64,000 nt of DNA, from the NCBI GenBank assembly GCA_022747635.1, contig JAKTNV010000746.1, positions 1-64,000 of the forward strand, given 5' to 3'. This document shows, one piece after another, positions 37,813 through 49,983 of this stretch. The translations under genes were made by a program, and so were the position numbers. This DNA is from Hetaerina americana. Its lineage: Eukaryota; Arthropoda; Insecta; Odonata; Calopterygidae. The stretch's first letter is position 1, and every line of letters begins with the position of its first letter. Below the pieces are notes generated by a model. It ran no database searches. It saw nothing but the letters and a program-made list of their open reading frames with translations, and was not told the origin of the DNA.

Positions 37813-40800
37813 TCTCACTCGACACAAATCAAACAAAAATGTTTCCATGGTGTGTATTGTTGTTCATATTCATCAAATAAACAAAAAAAACCCAGAATTA
37901 ATCCTGAAAGACAAGAGATGAGCATAAAAGTTACTTCAGCGCAAGTGTTAATGTTAGTAAAAGAGCCCAAATTTCTAAAAGTATTCCGAAAAACAACAAT
38001 CTTCTGTTTTAGAGTGAATGTTTGAGGTGTTTAGAAGGCATTTATTTCATTTTTAGAAAATTTAATTTTTCACATTTTTCCATGAAAAGTTCCAATACCC
38101 CCCCTTTGGGTTCTAGGTGAAAATCTAACTCGACACAAATCAATTAAAAATGTATCCAAGGTGTGTATTGTTGTTCATTTTCATCAAATAAACAAAATAA
38201 AACCCAGAATTAATCCTGAAAGACAAGAAATTAGCATAAAAGTTGCTTCAGCGCAAGTGTTAATGTTACTAAAAGAGTCCAAATTTCTAAAAATATTGCG
38301 AAAAAGTCCAATCTTCTGTTTTAGAGTGAATGTTTGAGGTGTTTAGAAGGCATTTATTTCATTTTTAGAAAATTTAATTTTTTACATTTTTCCATGAAAA
38401 GTGCCAATACCCCCCCCTTTGGGTTCTAGGTGAAAATCTCACTTGACACAAATCAAACAAAAATGTTTCCATGGTGTGTATTGTTGTTCATTTTCATCAA
38501 ATAAACAAAATAAAACCCAGAATTAATCCTGAAAGACAAGAAATGAGCATAAAAGATGCTTCAGGGCAGATGTTAATCTTACTTAAAGATCCCAAATTTC
38601 TAAAAGTATTCCGAAAAACAACAATCTTCTGTTTTAGAGTGAATGTTTGAGGTGTTTAGAAGGCATTTATTTCATTTTTAGAAAATTTAATTTTTCATAT
38701 TTTTCCATGAAAAGTTCCAATACCCCCCCCTTTGGGTTCTAGGTGAAAATCTAACTCGACACAAATCAATTAAAAATGTATCCAAGGTGTGTATTGTTGT
38801 TCATTTTCATCAAATAAACAAAATAAAACCCAAAATTAATCCTGAAAGACAAGAAATGAGCATATAAGATGCTTCAGCGCAAGTGTTAATGTTACTAAAA
38901 GAGTCCAAATTTCTAAAAATATTGCGAAAAACAACAATCTTCAGTTTTAGAGTGAATGTTTGAGGTGTTTATAAGGAATTTATTTCATTTTTAGAAAATT
39001 TAATTTTTCACATTTTTCCATGAAAAGTGCCAATACCCCCCCCTTTGGGTTCTAGGTGAAAATCTCACTTGACACAAATCAAACAAAAATGTTTCCATGG
39101 TGTGTATTGTTGTTCATTTTCATCAAATACACAAAATAAAACCCAGAATTAATCCTGAAAGACAAGAAATGATCATAAAAGATGCTTCAGCGCAAGTGTT
39201 AATGTTACTAAAAGAGTCCAAATTTCTAAAAATATTGCGAAAAACAACAATCTTCTTTTTTAGAGTGAATGTTTGAGGTGTTTAGAAGGCATTTATTTCA
39301 TTTTTAGAAAATTTAATTTTTCACATTTTTCCATGAAAAGTGCCAATACCCCCCTTTGGGTTCTAGGTGAAAATCTCACTTGACACAAATCAAACAAAAA
39401 TGTTTCCATGGTGTGTATTGTTGTTCATTTTCATCAAATAAACAAAATAAAACCCAGAATTAATCCTGAAAGACAAGAAATGAGCATAAAAGATGCTTCA
39501 GGGCAGATGTTAATCTTACTTAAAGAGCCCAAATTTCTAAAAATCTTGCGAAAAATAACAATCTTCTGTTTTAGAGTGAATGTTTGAGGTGTTTAGAAGG
39601 CATTTATGTCATTTTTAGAAATTTTAATTTTTCACATTTTTCCATGAAAAGTGCCATACCCCCCCCTTTGGGTTCTAGGTGAAAATCTCACTTGACACAA
39701 ATCAAACAAAAATGTTTCCATGGTGTGTATTGTTGTTCATTTTCATCAAATAACAAAAAAAACCCAGAATTAATCCTGAAAGACAAGAAATGATCATAAA
39801 AGATGCTTCAGCCCAGGTGTTGATGTTACTAAAAGAGCCCAAATTTCTAAAAATATTGCGAAAAACAACAATCTTCTGTTTTAGAGTGAATGTTTGAGGT
39901 GTTTAGAAGGCATTTATGTCATTTTTAGAAAATTTAATTTTTCACATTTTTCCATGAAAAGTGCCAATACCCCCCCTTTGGGTTCTAGGTGAAAATCTCA
40001 CTTGACACAAATCAAACAAAAATGTTTCCATGGTGTGTATTGTTGTTCATTTTCATCAAATAAACAAAATAAACCCAGAATTAATCCTTAAAGACAAGAA
40101 ATGAGCATAAAAGATGCTTCAGGGCAGATGTTTATCTTACTTAAAGAGCCAAAATTTCTTAAAATATTGCGAAAAACAACAATCTTCTGTTTTAGAGTGA
40201 ATTTTTGAGGTGTTTAGAAGGCATTTATGTCATTTTTAGAAATTTTAATTTTTCACATTTTTCCATGAAAAGTGCCAATACCCCCCCCTTTGGGTTCTAG
40301 GTGAAAATCTCACTTGATACAAATCAAACAAAAATGTTTCCATGGTGTGTATTGTTGTTCATTTTCATCAAATAAACAAAAAAAACCCAGAATTAATCCT
40401 GAAAGACAAGAAATGATCATAAAAGATGCTTCAGCCCAGGTGTTGATGTTACTAAAAGAGCCCAAATTTCTAAAAATATTGCGAAAAACAACAATCTTCT
40501 GTTTTAGAGTGAATGTTTGAGGTGTTTAGAAGGCATTTATTTCATTTTTAGAAAATTTAATTTTTCACATTTTTCCATGAAAAGTGCCAATACCCCCCCC
40601 TTTGGGTTCTAGGTGAAAATCTAACTCGACACAAATCAAACAAAAATGTATCCAAGGTGTGTATTGTTGTTCATTTTCATCAAATAAACAAAAAAACCCA
40701 GAATTAATCCTGAAAGACAAGAAATTAGCATAAAAGTTCTTCAGCGCAAGTGTTAATGTTACTAAAAGAGTCCAAATTTCTAAAAATATTGCGAAAAACA

Positions 40801-40928
40801 ACAATCTTCTGTTTTAGAGTGAATGTTTGAGGTGTTTATAAGGCATTTATTTCATTTTTAGAAATTTAATTTTTCACATTTTTCCATGAAAAGTGCCAAT
40901 ACCCCCCCCTTTGGGTTCTAGGTGAAAA

Positions 40929-43109
40929 TCTCACTTGACACAAATCAAACAAAAATGTTTCCATGGTGTGTATTGTTGTTCATTTTCATCAAATAAACAA
41001 AATAAAACCCAGAATTAATCCTGAAAGACAAGAAATGAGCATACGGGTTGCTTCAGCGAAAGTGTTAATGTTACTAAAAGAGCCCAAATTTCTAAAAGTA
41101 TTCCGAAAAACAACAATCTTCTGTTTTAGAGTGAATGTTTGAGGTGTTTAGAAGGCATTTATTTCATTTTTAGAAAATTTAATTTTTCACATTTTTCCAT
41201 GAAAAGTTCTAATACCCCCCCCTTTGGGTTCTAGGTGAAAATCTAACTCGACACAAATCAATTAAAAATGTATCCAAGGTGTGTATTGTTGTTCATTTTC
41301 ATCAAATAAACAAAATAAAACCCAGAATTAATCCTGAAAGACAAAAAATGAGCATAAAAGATGCTTCAGGCCAGATGTTAATCTTATTTAAAGAGCCCAA
41401 ATTTCTTAAAATATTGCGAAAAACAACAATCTTCTGTTTTAGAGTGAATGTTTGAGGTGTTTAGAAGGCATTTATTTCATTTTTAGAAAATTTAATTTTT
41501 CACATTTTTCCATGAAAAGTGCCAACAACCCCCCCTTTGGTTTCTAGGTGAAAATCTCACTCGACACAAATCAAACAAAAATGTTTCCATGGTGTGTATT
41601 CTTGTTCATTTTCTTCAAATAAACAAAATAAAACCCAGCATAAATCCTGAAAGACAAGAAATGAGCATAAAAGGTGCTTCAGCGCAAGAGTTAATGTTAC
41701 TAAAAGACCCCAAATTTATAAAAATATTTCGAAAAACAACAATTTTCAGTTTTAGAGTGAATGTTTGAGGTGTATAGAAGGCATTTATTTCATTTTTAGA
41801 AAATGTTATTTTTCACATTTTTCCATGAAAAGTGCCAATACCCCCCTTTTTGGGTTCTAGGTGAAAATCTCAATCGACACAAATCAAACAAAAATGTTTC
41901 CATGGTGTGTATTGTTGTTCATTTTCATCAAATAAACAAAATAAAACCCAGAATTAATCCTGAAAGACAAGAAATGAGCATAAGGGTTGCTTCAGCGAAA
42001 GTGTTAATGTTACTAAAAGAGCCCAAATTTCTAAAAATATTCCGAAAAACAACAAACTTCTGTTTTAGAGTGAATGTTTGAGGTGTGTAGAAGGCATTTA
42101 TTTCATTTTTAGAAAATTTAATTTTTTACATTTTCCCATGAAAAGTGCCAATACCCCCCTTTGGGTTCTAGGTGAAAATCTCACTCGACACAAATCAAAC
42201 AAAAATGTTTCCATGGTGTATTGTTGTTCATTTTCATCAAATAAACAAAATTAAACCCAGAATTAATCTTGAAAGACAAGAAATGAGCATAAAAGTTGCT
42301 TCAGCGAAAGTGTTAATGTTACTAAAAGAGCCCAAATTTCTAAAAATATTGCGAAAAACAACAATCTTCTGTTTTAGAGTGAATGTTTGAGGTTTTTATA
42401 AGGCACTAATTTCATTTTTAGAAAATTTAATTTTTCACATTTTTCCATGAAAAGTGCCAATACCCCCCCTTTGGGTTCTAGGTGAAAATCTAACTCGACA
42501 CAAATCAATTAAAAATATATCCAAGGTGTGTATTGTTGTTCATTTTCATCAAATAAACAAAATAAAACCCAGAATTAATCCTGAAAGACAAGAAATGAGC
42601 ATAAGGGTTGCTTCAGCGAAAGTGTTAATGTTACTAAAAGAGCCCAAATTTCTAGAAATATTCCGAAAAACAACAAACTTCTGTTTTAGAGTGAATGTTT
42701 GAGGTGTTTAGAAGGCATTTATTTCATTTTTAGAAAATTTAATTTTTTACATTTTCCCATGAAAAGTGCCAATACCCCCCTTTGGGTTCTAGGTGAAAAT
42801 CTCACTCGACACAAATCAAACAAAAATGTTTCCATGGTGTATTGTTGTTCATTTTCATCAAATAAACAAAAAAAACCCAGAATTAATCCTGAAAGACAAG
42901 AAATTAGCATAAAAGTTTCTTCAGCGCAAGTGTTAATGTTACTAAAAGAGTCCAAATTTCTAAAAATATTGCGAAAAACAACAATCTTCTGTTTTAGAGT
43001 GAATGTTTGAGGTGTTTATAAGGCATTTATTTCATTTTTAGAAAATTTAATTTTTCACATTTTTCCATGAAAAGTGCCAATACCCCCCCCTTTGGGTTCT
43101 AGGTGAAAA
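40929..43109 (+). repeat. Seven-monomer tandem duplication within D1, copy 1
   Basis: Monomers start at 40929, 41242, 41555, 41868, 42179, 42489 and 42800, total 2,181 bp. The first five, and the 5' part of the sixth, match 43110-44700 with an offset of exactly 2,181 bp. Unusual shared markers are ccaacaacccccc with tggtttctagg, cttgttcattttcttc, tttcgaaaaac and ctcaatcgac. The last two monomers are mosaics: 42489 switches to a 41868-type body, and 42800 switches from a 42179-type 5' end to a 40620-type body. Confidence 0.86.
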
Positions 43110-45294
43110 TCTCACTTGACACAAATCAAACAAAAATGTTTCCATGGTGTGTATTGTTGTTCATTTTCATCAAATAAACAAAATAAAACCCAGAATTAAT
43201 CCTGAAAGACAAGAAATGAGCATAAGGGTTGCTTCAGCGAAAGTGTTAATGTTACTAAAAGAGCCCAAATTTCTAAAAGTATTCCGAAAAACAACAATCT
43301 TCTGTTTTAGAGTGAATGTTTGAGGTGTTTAGAAGGCATTTATTTCATTTTTAGAAAATTTAATTTTTCACATTTTTCCATGAAAAGTTCTAATACCCCC
43401 CCCTTTGGGTTCTAGGTGAAAATCTAACTCGACACAAATCAATTAAAAATGTATCCAAGGTGTGTATTGTTGTTCATTTTCATCAAATAAACAAAATAAA
43501 ACCCAGAATTAATCCTGAAAGACAAGAAATGAGCATAAAAGATGCTTCAGGCCAGATGTTAATCTTATTTAAAGAGCCCAAATTTCTTAAAATATTGCGA
43601 AAAACAACAATCTTCTGTTTTAGAGTGAATGTTTGAGGTGTTTAGAAGGCATTTATTTCATTTTTAGAAAATTTAATTTTTCACATTTTTCCATGAAAAG
43701 TGCCAACAACCCCCCCTTTGGTTTCTAGGTGAAAATCTCACTCGACACAAATCAAACAAAAATGTTTCCATGGTGTGTATTCTTGTTCATTTTCTTCAAA
43801 TAAACAAAATAAAACCCAGCATAAATCCTGAAAGACAAGAAATGAGCATAAAAGGTGCTTCAGCGCAAGAGTTAATGTTACTAAAAGACCCCAAATTTAT
43901 AAAAATATTTCGAAAAACAACAATTTTCAGTTTTAGAGTGAATGTTTGAGGTGTATAGAAGGCATTTATTTCATTTTTAGAAAATGTTATTTTTCACATT
44001 TTTCCATGAAAAGTGCCAATACCCCCCTTTTTGGGTTCTAGGTGAAAATCTCAATCGACACAAATCAAACAAAAATGTTTCCATGGTGTGTATTGTTGTT
44101 CATTTTCATCAAATAAACAAAATAAAACCCAGAATTAATCCTGAAAGACAAGAAATGAGCATAAGGGTTGCTTCAGCGAAAGTGTTAATGTTACTAAAAG
44201 AGCCCAAATTTCTAAAAATATTCCGAAAAACAACAAACTTCTGTTTTAGAGTGAATGTTTGAGGTGTTTAGAAGGCATTTATTTCATTTTTAGAAAATTT
44301 AATTTTTTACATTTTCCCATGAAAAGTGCCAATACCCCCCTTTGGGTTCTAGGTGAAAATCTCACTCGACACAAATCAAACAAAAATGTTTCCATGGTGT
44401 ATTGTTGTTCATTTTCATCAAATAAACAAAATAAAACCCAGAATTAATCTTGAAAGACAAGAAATGAGCATAAAAGTTGCTTCAGCGAAAGTGTTAATGT
44501 TACTAAAAGAGCCCAAATTTCTAAAAATATTGCGAAAAACAACAATCTTCTGTTTTAGAGTGAATGTTTGAGGTTTTTATAAGGCACTAATTTCATTTTT
44601 AGAAAATTTAATTTTTCACATTTTTCCATGAAAAGTGCCAATACCCCCCCTTTGGGTTCTAGGTGAAAATCTAACTCGACACAAATCAATTAAAAATATA
44701 TCCAAGGTGTGTATTGTTGTTCATTTTCATCATATAAACAAAATAAAACCCAGAATGAATTCTGAAAGACAATAAATGATCATAAAAGATGCTTCAGCCC
44801 AGGTGTTAATGTTACTAAAAGAGCCCAAATTTCTAAAAATATTGCGAAAAACAACAATCTTCTGTTTTAGAGTGAATGTTTGAGGTGTTTAGAAGGCATT
44901 TATTTCATTTTTAGAAAATTTAATTTTTTACATTTTTCCAATGAGAAGTGCCAATACCCCCCCCTTTGGGTTCTAGGTGAAAATCTCACTCGATACAAAT
45001 CAAACAAAAATGTTTCCATGGTGTGTATTTTTGTTCATTTTCATCAAATAAACAAAATAAAACCCAGAATTAATCCTGAAAGACAAGAAATTAGCATAAA
45101 AGTTGCTTCAGCGCAAGTGTTAATGTTACTAAAAGAATTCAAATTTCTAAAAATATTGCGAAAAACAACAATCTTCTGTTTAAGAGTGAATGTTTGAGGT
45201 GTTTAGAAGGCATTTATTTCATTTTTAGAAAATTTAATTTTCACATTTTTCCATGAAAAGTCCCAATACTTCCCCTTTGGGTTCTAGGTGAAAA
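43110..45294 (+). repeat. Seven-monomer tandem duplication within D1, copy 2
   Basis: Monomers start at 43110, 43423, 43736, 44049, 44360, 44670 and 44984. The series without mosaic ends continues here into the 44984 monomer (ctcgatac, gaattcaaa). The same continuation is found in D2 at 57172-59392, so this copy reflects the original order and the 40929 copy carries the duplication scars. Private differences from D2 include catcatataaac (about 44730) and gaatgaattctg (about 44753). Confidence 0.84.
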
Positions 45295-48200
45295 TCTCAC
45301 TTGACACAAATCAAACAAAAATGTTTCCATGGTGTGTATTGTTGTTCATTTTCATCAAATAAACAAAATAAAACCCAGAATTAATCCTGAAAGACAAGAA
45401 ATGAGCATAAGGGTTGCTTCAGCGAAAGTGTTAATGTTACTAAAAGAACCCAAATTTCTAAAAGTATTCCAAAAAACAACAATCTTCTGTTTTAGAGTGA
45501 ATAATTGAGGTGTTTATAAGGCATTTATTTCATTTTTAGAAAATTTAATTTTTCACATTTTTCCATGAAAAGTGTTAATACCCCCCTATGGGTTCTAGGT
45601 GAAAATCTCACTCGACACAAATCAAACAAAAATGTATCCAAGGTGTGTATTGTTGTTCATTTTCATTAAATAACCAAAATAAAACCCAGAATGAATCCTG
45701 AAAGACAATAAATGATCATAAAAGATGCTTCAGCGCAAGTGTTAATGTTACTAAAAGAGTCCAAATTTCTAAAAATATTGCGAAAAACAACAATCTGCTG
45801 TTTTAGAGTGAATGTTTGAGGTGTTTATAAGGCAATTATTTCATTTTTAGAAAATTTAATTTTTCACATTTTTCCATGAAAAGTGCCAATACCCCCCCCT
45901 ATGGGTTCTAGGTGAAAATCTCACTTGACACCAATCAAACAAAAATGTTTCCATGGTGTGTATTGTTGTTCATTTTCATCAAATAAACAAAATAAAACCC
46001 AGAATTAATCCTGAAAGACAAGTAATGAGCATAAAAGTTGCTTCAGCGCAAGTGTTAATGTTACTATAAGAGCCCAAATTTCTAAAAATATTGCGAAAAA
46101 CAACAATCTTCTGTTTTAGAGTGAATGTTTGAGGTGTTTAGAAGGCATTTATGTCATTTTTAGAAATTTTAATTTTTCACATTTTTCCATGAAAAGTGCC
46201 AATACCCCCCCCTTTGGGTTCTAGGTGAAAATCTCACTTGACACAAATCAAACAAAAATGTTTCCATGGTGTGTATTGTTGTTCATTTTCATCAAATAAA
46301 CAAAAAAAAACCAGAATTAATCCTGAAAGACAAGAAATGATCATAAAAGATGCTTCAGCCCAGGTGTTAATGTTACTAAAAGAGCCCAAATTTTATAAAA
46401 ATATTGCGAAAAACAACAATCTTCTGTTTTAGAGTGAATGTTTGAGGTGTTTAGAAGGCATTTATTTCATTTTTAGAAAATTTAATTTTTCACATTTTTC
46501 CATGAAAAGTTCCAATACCCCCCCCCTTTGGGTTCTAGGTGAAAATCTAACTCGACACAAATCAATTAAAAATGTATCCAAGGTGTGTATTGTTGTTCAT
46601 TTTCATCAAATAAACAAAATAAAACCCAGAATTAATCCTGAAAGACAAGAAATTAGCATAAAAGTTGCTTCAGCGCTAGTGTTAATGTTACTAAAAGAGC
46701 CCAAATTTCTAAAAATATTGCGAAAAACAACAATCTTCTGTTTTAGAGTGAATAAATGAGGTGTTTATAAGGCATTTATTTCATTTTTAGAAAATTTAAT
46801 TTTTCACATTTTTTTTTAATGAAAAGGGCCAATACCCCCCTTTGGGTTCTAGGTGAAAATCTCACTCGAGACAAATCAAACAAAAATGTATCCAAGGTGT
46901 GTATTGTTGTTCATTTTCATCAAATAACCAAAATAAAACCCAGAATGAATCCTGAAAGACAATAAATGATCATAAAAGATGCTTCAGCGCAAGTGTTAAT
47001 GTTACTAAAAGAGCCCAAATTTCTAAAAATATTGCGAAAAACAACAATCTGCTGATTTAGAGTGAATGTTTGAGGTGTTTATAAGGCAAGTATTTCATTT
47101 TTAGAAAATTTAATTTTTCACATTTTTCCATGAAAAGTGCCAATACCCCCCTCTTTGGGTTCTAGGTGAAAATCTCCCTTGACACAAATCAAACAGAAAT
47201 GTTTCCATGGTGTGTATTGTTGTTCAGTTTCATCAAATAAACAAAATAAAACCCAGATATAATCCTGAAAGACAAGAAATGAGCATAAAAGTTGCATCAG
47301 CGCAAGTGTTAATTTTACTAAAAGAGCCCAAATTTCTAAAAATATTGCGAAAAACAACAATCTTCTGTTTTAGAGTGAATGTTTGTGGTGTTTAGAAGGC
47401 ATTTATGTCATTTTTAGAAATTTTAATTTTTCACATTTTTCCATGAAAAGTGCCAATACCCCCCCCTTTGGGTTCTAGGTGAAAATCTCACTTAACACAA
47501 ATCAAACAAAAATGTTTCCATGGTGTGTATTGTTGTTCATTTTCATCAAATAAACAAAAAAAACCCAGAATTAATCCTGAAAGACAAGAAATGAGCATAA
47601 AAGTTACTTCAGCGCAGGTGTTAATGTTAGTAAAAGAGCCCAAATTTCTAAAAATATTGCGAAAAACAACAATCTTCTGTTTTAGAGTGAATGTTTGAGG
47701 TGTTTAGAAGGCATTTATGTCATTTTTAGAAAAAATTAAATTTTTCACATTTTTCCATGAAAAGTGCCAATACCCCCCCTTTGGGTTCTAGGTGAAAATC
47801 TCACTCAACACAAATCAAACAAAAATTTATCCAAGGTGTGTATTGTTGTTCATTTTCATCAAATAAACAAAATAAAACCCAGAATGTATCCTGAAAGACA
47901 ATAAATGATCATAAAAGATGCTTCAGCCCAGGTGTTAATGTTACTAAAAGAGCCCAAATTTCTAAAAATATTGCGAAAAACAACAATCTTCTGTTTTAGA
48001 GTGAATGTTTGAGGTGTTTAGAAGGCATTTATTTCATTTTTAGAAAATATAATTTTTCACATTTTTCCATGAAAAGTGCCAATACCCCCCCTTTGGGTTC
48101 TAGGTGAAAATCTTACTCGACACAAATCAAACAAAAATGTATCCAAGGTGTGTATTGTTGTTCATTTTTATCAAATAAACATAATAAAACCCAGAATGTA

Positions 48201-49983
48201 TCCTGAAAGACAATAAATGATCATAAAAGATGCTTCAGCCCAGGTTTTAATGTTACTAAAAGAACCCATATTTCTAAAAATATTGCGAAAAACAACAATC
48301 TTCTGTTTTAGAGTGAATGTTTGAGGTTTTTATAAGGCACTAATTTCATTTTTAGAAAATTTAATTTTTCACATTTTTCCATGAAAAGTGCCAATACCCC
48401 CCCCCTTTGGGTTCTAGGTGAAAATCTCACTTGACACAAATCAAACAAAAATGTTTCCATGGTGTGTATTGTTGTTCATTTTTATCAAATAAACAAAATA
48501 AAACCCAGAATTAATCCTGAAAGACAAGAAATGAGCATAAGGGTTGCTTCAGCGAAAGTGTTAATGTTACTAAAAGAGCCCGAATTTCTAAAAATATTCC
48601 GAAAAACAACAAACTTCTGTTTTAGAGTGAATGTTTGAGGTTTAGAAGGCATTTATTTCATTTTTAGAAAATTTAATTTTTTACAATTTCCCATGAAAAG
48701 TGCCAATACCCCCCCTTTGGGTTCTAGGTGAAAATCTCACTCGACACAAATCAAACAAAAATGTATCCAAGGTGTGTATTGTTGTTCATTTTCATCAAAT
48801 AACCAAAATAAAACCCAGAATGAATCCTGAAAGACAATAAATGATCATAAAAGATGCTTCAGCGCAAGTGTTAATGTTACTAAAAGAGCCCAAATTTCTA
48901 AAAATATTGCGAAAAACAACAATCTTCTGTTTTAGAGTGAATGTTTGAGGTTTTTATAAGGCACTAATTTCATTTTTAGAAAATTTATTTTTTCACATTT
49001 TTCCATGAAAAGTGCCAATACCCCCCCCTTTGGGTTCTAGGTGAAAATCTCACTCGACACAAATCAAACAAAAATGTTTCCATGGTGTATTGTTGTTCAG
49101 TTTCATCAAATAAACAAAATAAAACCCAGAATTAATCCTGAAAGACAAGAAATTAGCATAAAAGATGCTTCAGCGCAAGTGTTAATGTTACTAAAAGAAT
49201 TCAAATTTCTAAAAATATTGCGAAAAACAACAATCTTCTGTCTTAGAGTGAATGTTTGAGGTGTTTAGAAGCCATTTATTTCATTTTTAGAAAATTTAAT
49301 TTTTCACATTTTTCCATGAGAAGTGCCAATACCCCCCCTATGGGTTCTAGGTGAAAATCTCACTTGACACCAATCAAACAAAAATGTTTCCATGGTGTGT
49401 ATTGTTGTTCATTTTCATCAAATAAACAAAATAAAACCCAGAATTAATCCTGAAAGACAAGTAATGAGCATAAAAGTTGCTTCAGCGCAAGTGTTAATGT
49501 TACTATAAGAGCCCAAATTTCTAAAAATATTGCGAAAAACAACAATCTTCTGTTTTAGAGTGAATGTTTGAGGTGTTTAGAAGGCATTTATGTCATTTTT
49601 AGAAATTTTAATTTTTCACATTTTTCCATGAAAAGTGCCAATACCCCCCCCTTTGGGTTCTAGGTGAAAATCTCACTTGACACAAATCAAACAAAAATGT
49701 TTCCATGGTGTGTATTGTTGTTCATTTTCATCAAATAAACAAAAAAAACCCAGAATTAATCCTGAAAGACAAGAAATGATCATAAAAGATGCTTCAGCCC
49801 AGGTGTTAATGTTACTAAAAGAGCCCAAATTTTATAAAAATATTGCGAAAAACAACAATCTTCTGTTTTAGAGTGAATGTTTGAGGTGTTTATAAGGCAA
49901 TTATTTCATTTTTAGAAAATTTAATTTTTCACATTTTTCCATGAAAAGTGCCAATACCCCCCTCTTTGGGTTCTAGGTGAAAA
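45295..49983 (+). repeat. Fifteen-monomer block P, copy 1
   Basis: Monomers start at 45295, 45606, 45919, 46232, 46546, 46860, 47173, 47486, 47799, 48111, 48425, 48735, 49048, 49358 and 49671. The next unit starts at 49984, with an offset of 4,689 bp. Markers in order include ataagggttgc with attccaaaaaac (45295), gttaataccc (about 45574), caccaatcaaac with caagtaatgagc (45919), tttataaaaat (46232), gcgctagtg (46546), ttttttttaatg with gaaaagggcc (about 46811) and aaaaaattaaattttt (about 47731). The last two monomers (49358, 49671) resemble the third and fourth of the same block. Confidence 0.84.

Larger units (their letters stand above)
37813..49047 (+). repeat. Large duplicated block D1 (36 monomers)
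   Basis: Matching runs from the 3' part of the monomer at 37813 (rare marker acaagagatg at about 37911) to the monomer ending at 49047. The partner is D2 at 54671-63145. Offsets to D2 are 16,859 bp near 38.1 kb, 16,233-16,243 bp from 39.06 to 42.5 kb, and 14,062-14,098 bp from 43.1 to 49.0 kb. The steps are explained by two monomers (about 38.3-39.0 kb) and one seven-monomer unit present here and absent in D2. Shared rare markers include aaaaagtccaatc (38301), aaatacacaaaat (39126), cacttgatac (40311) and gccaacaaccccccc (41521). Confidence 0.85.
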
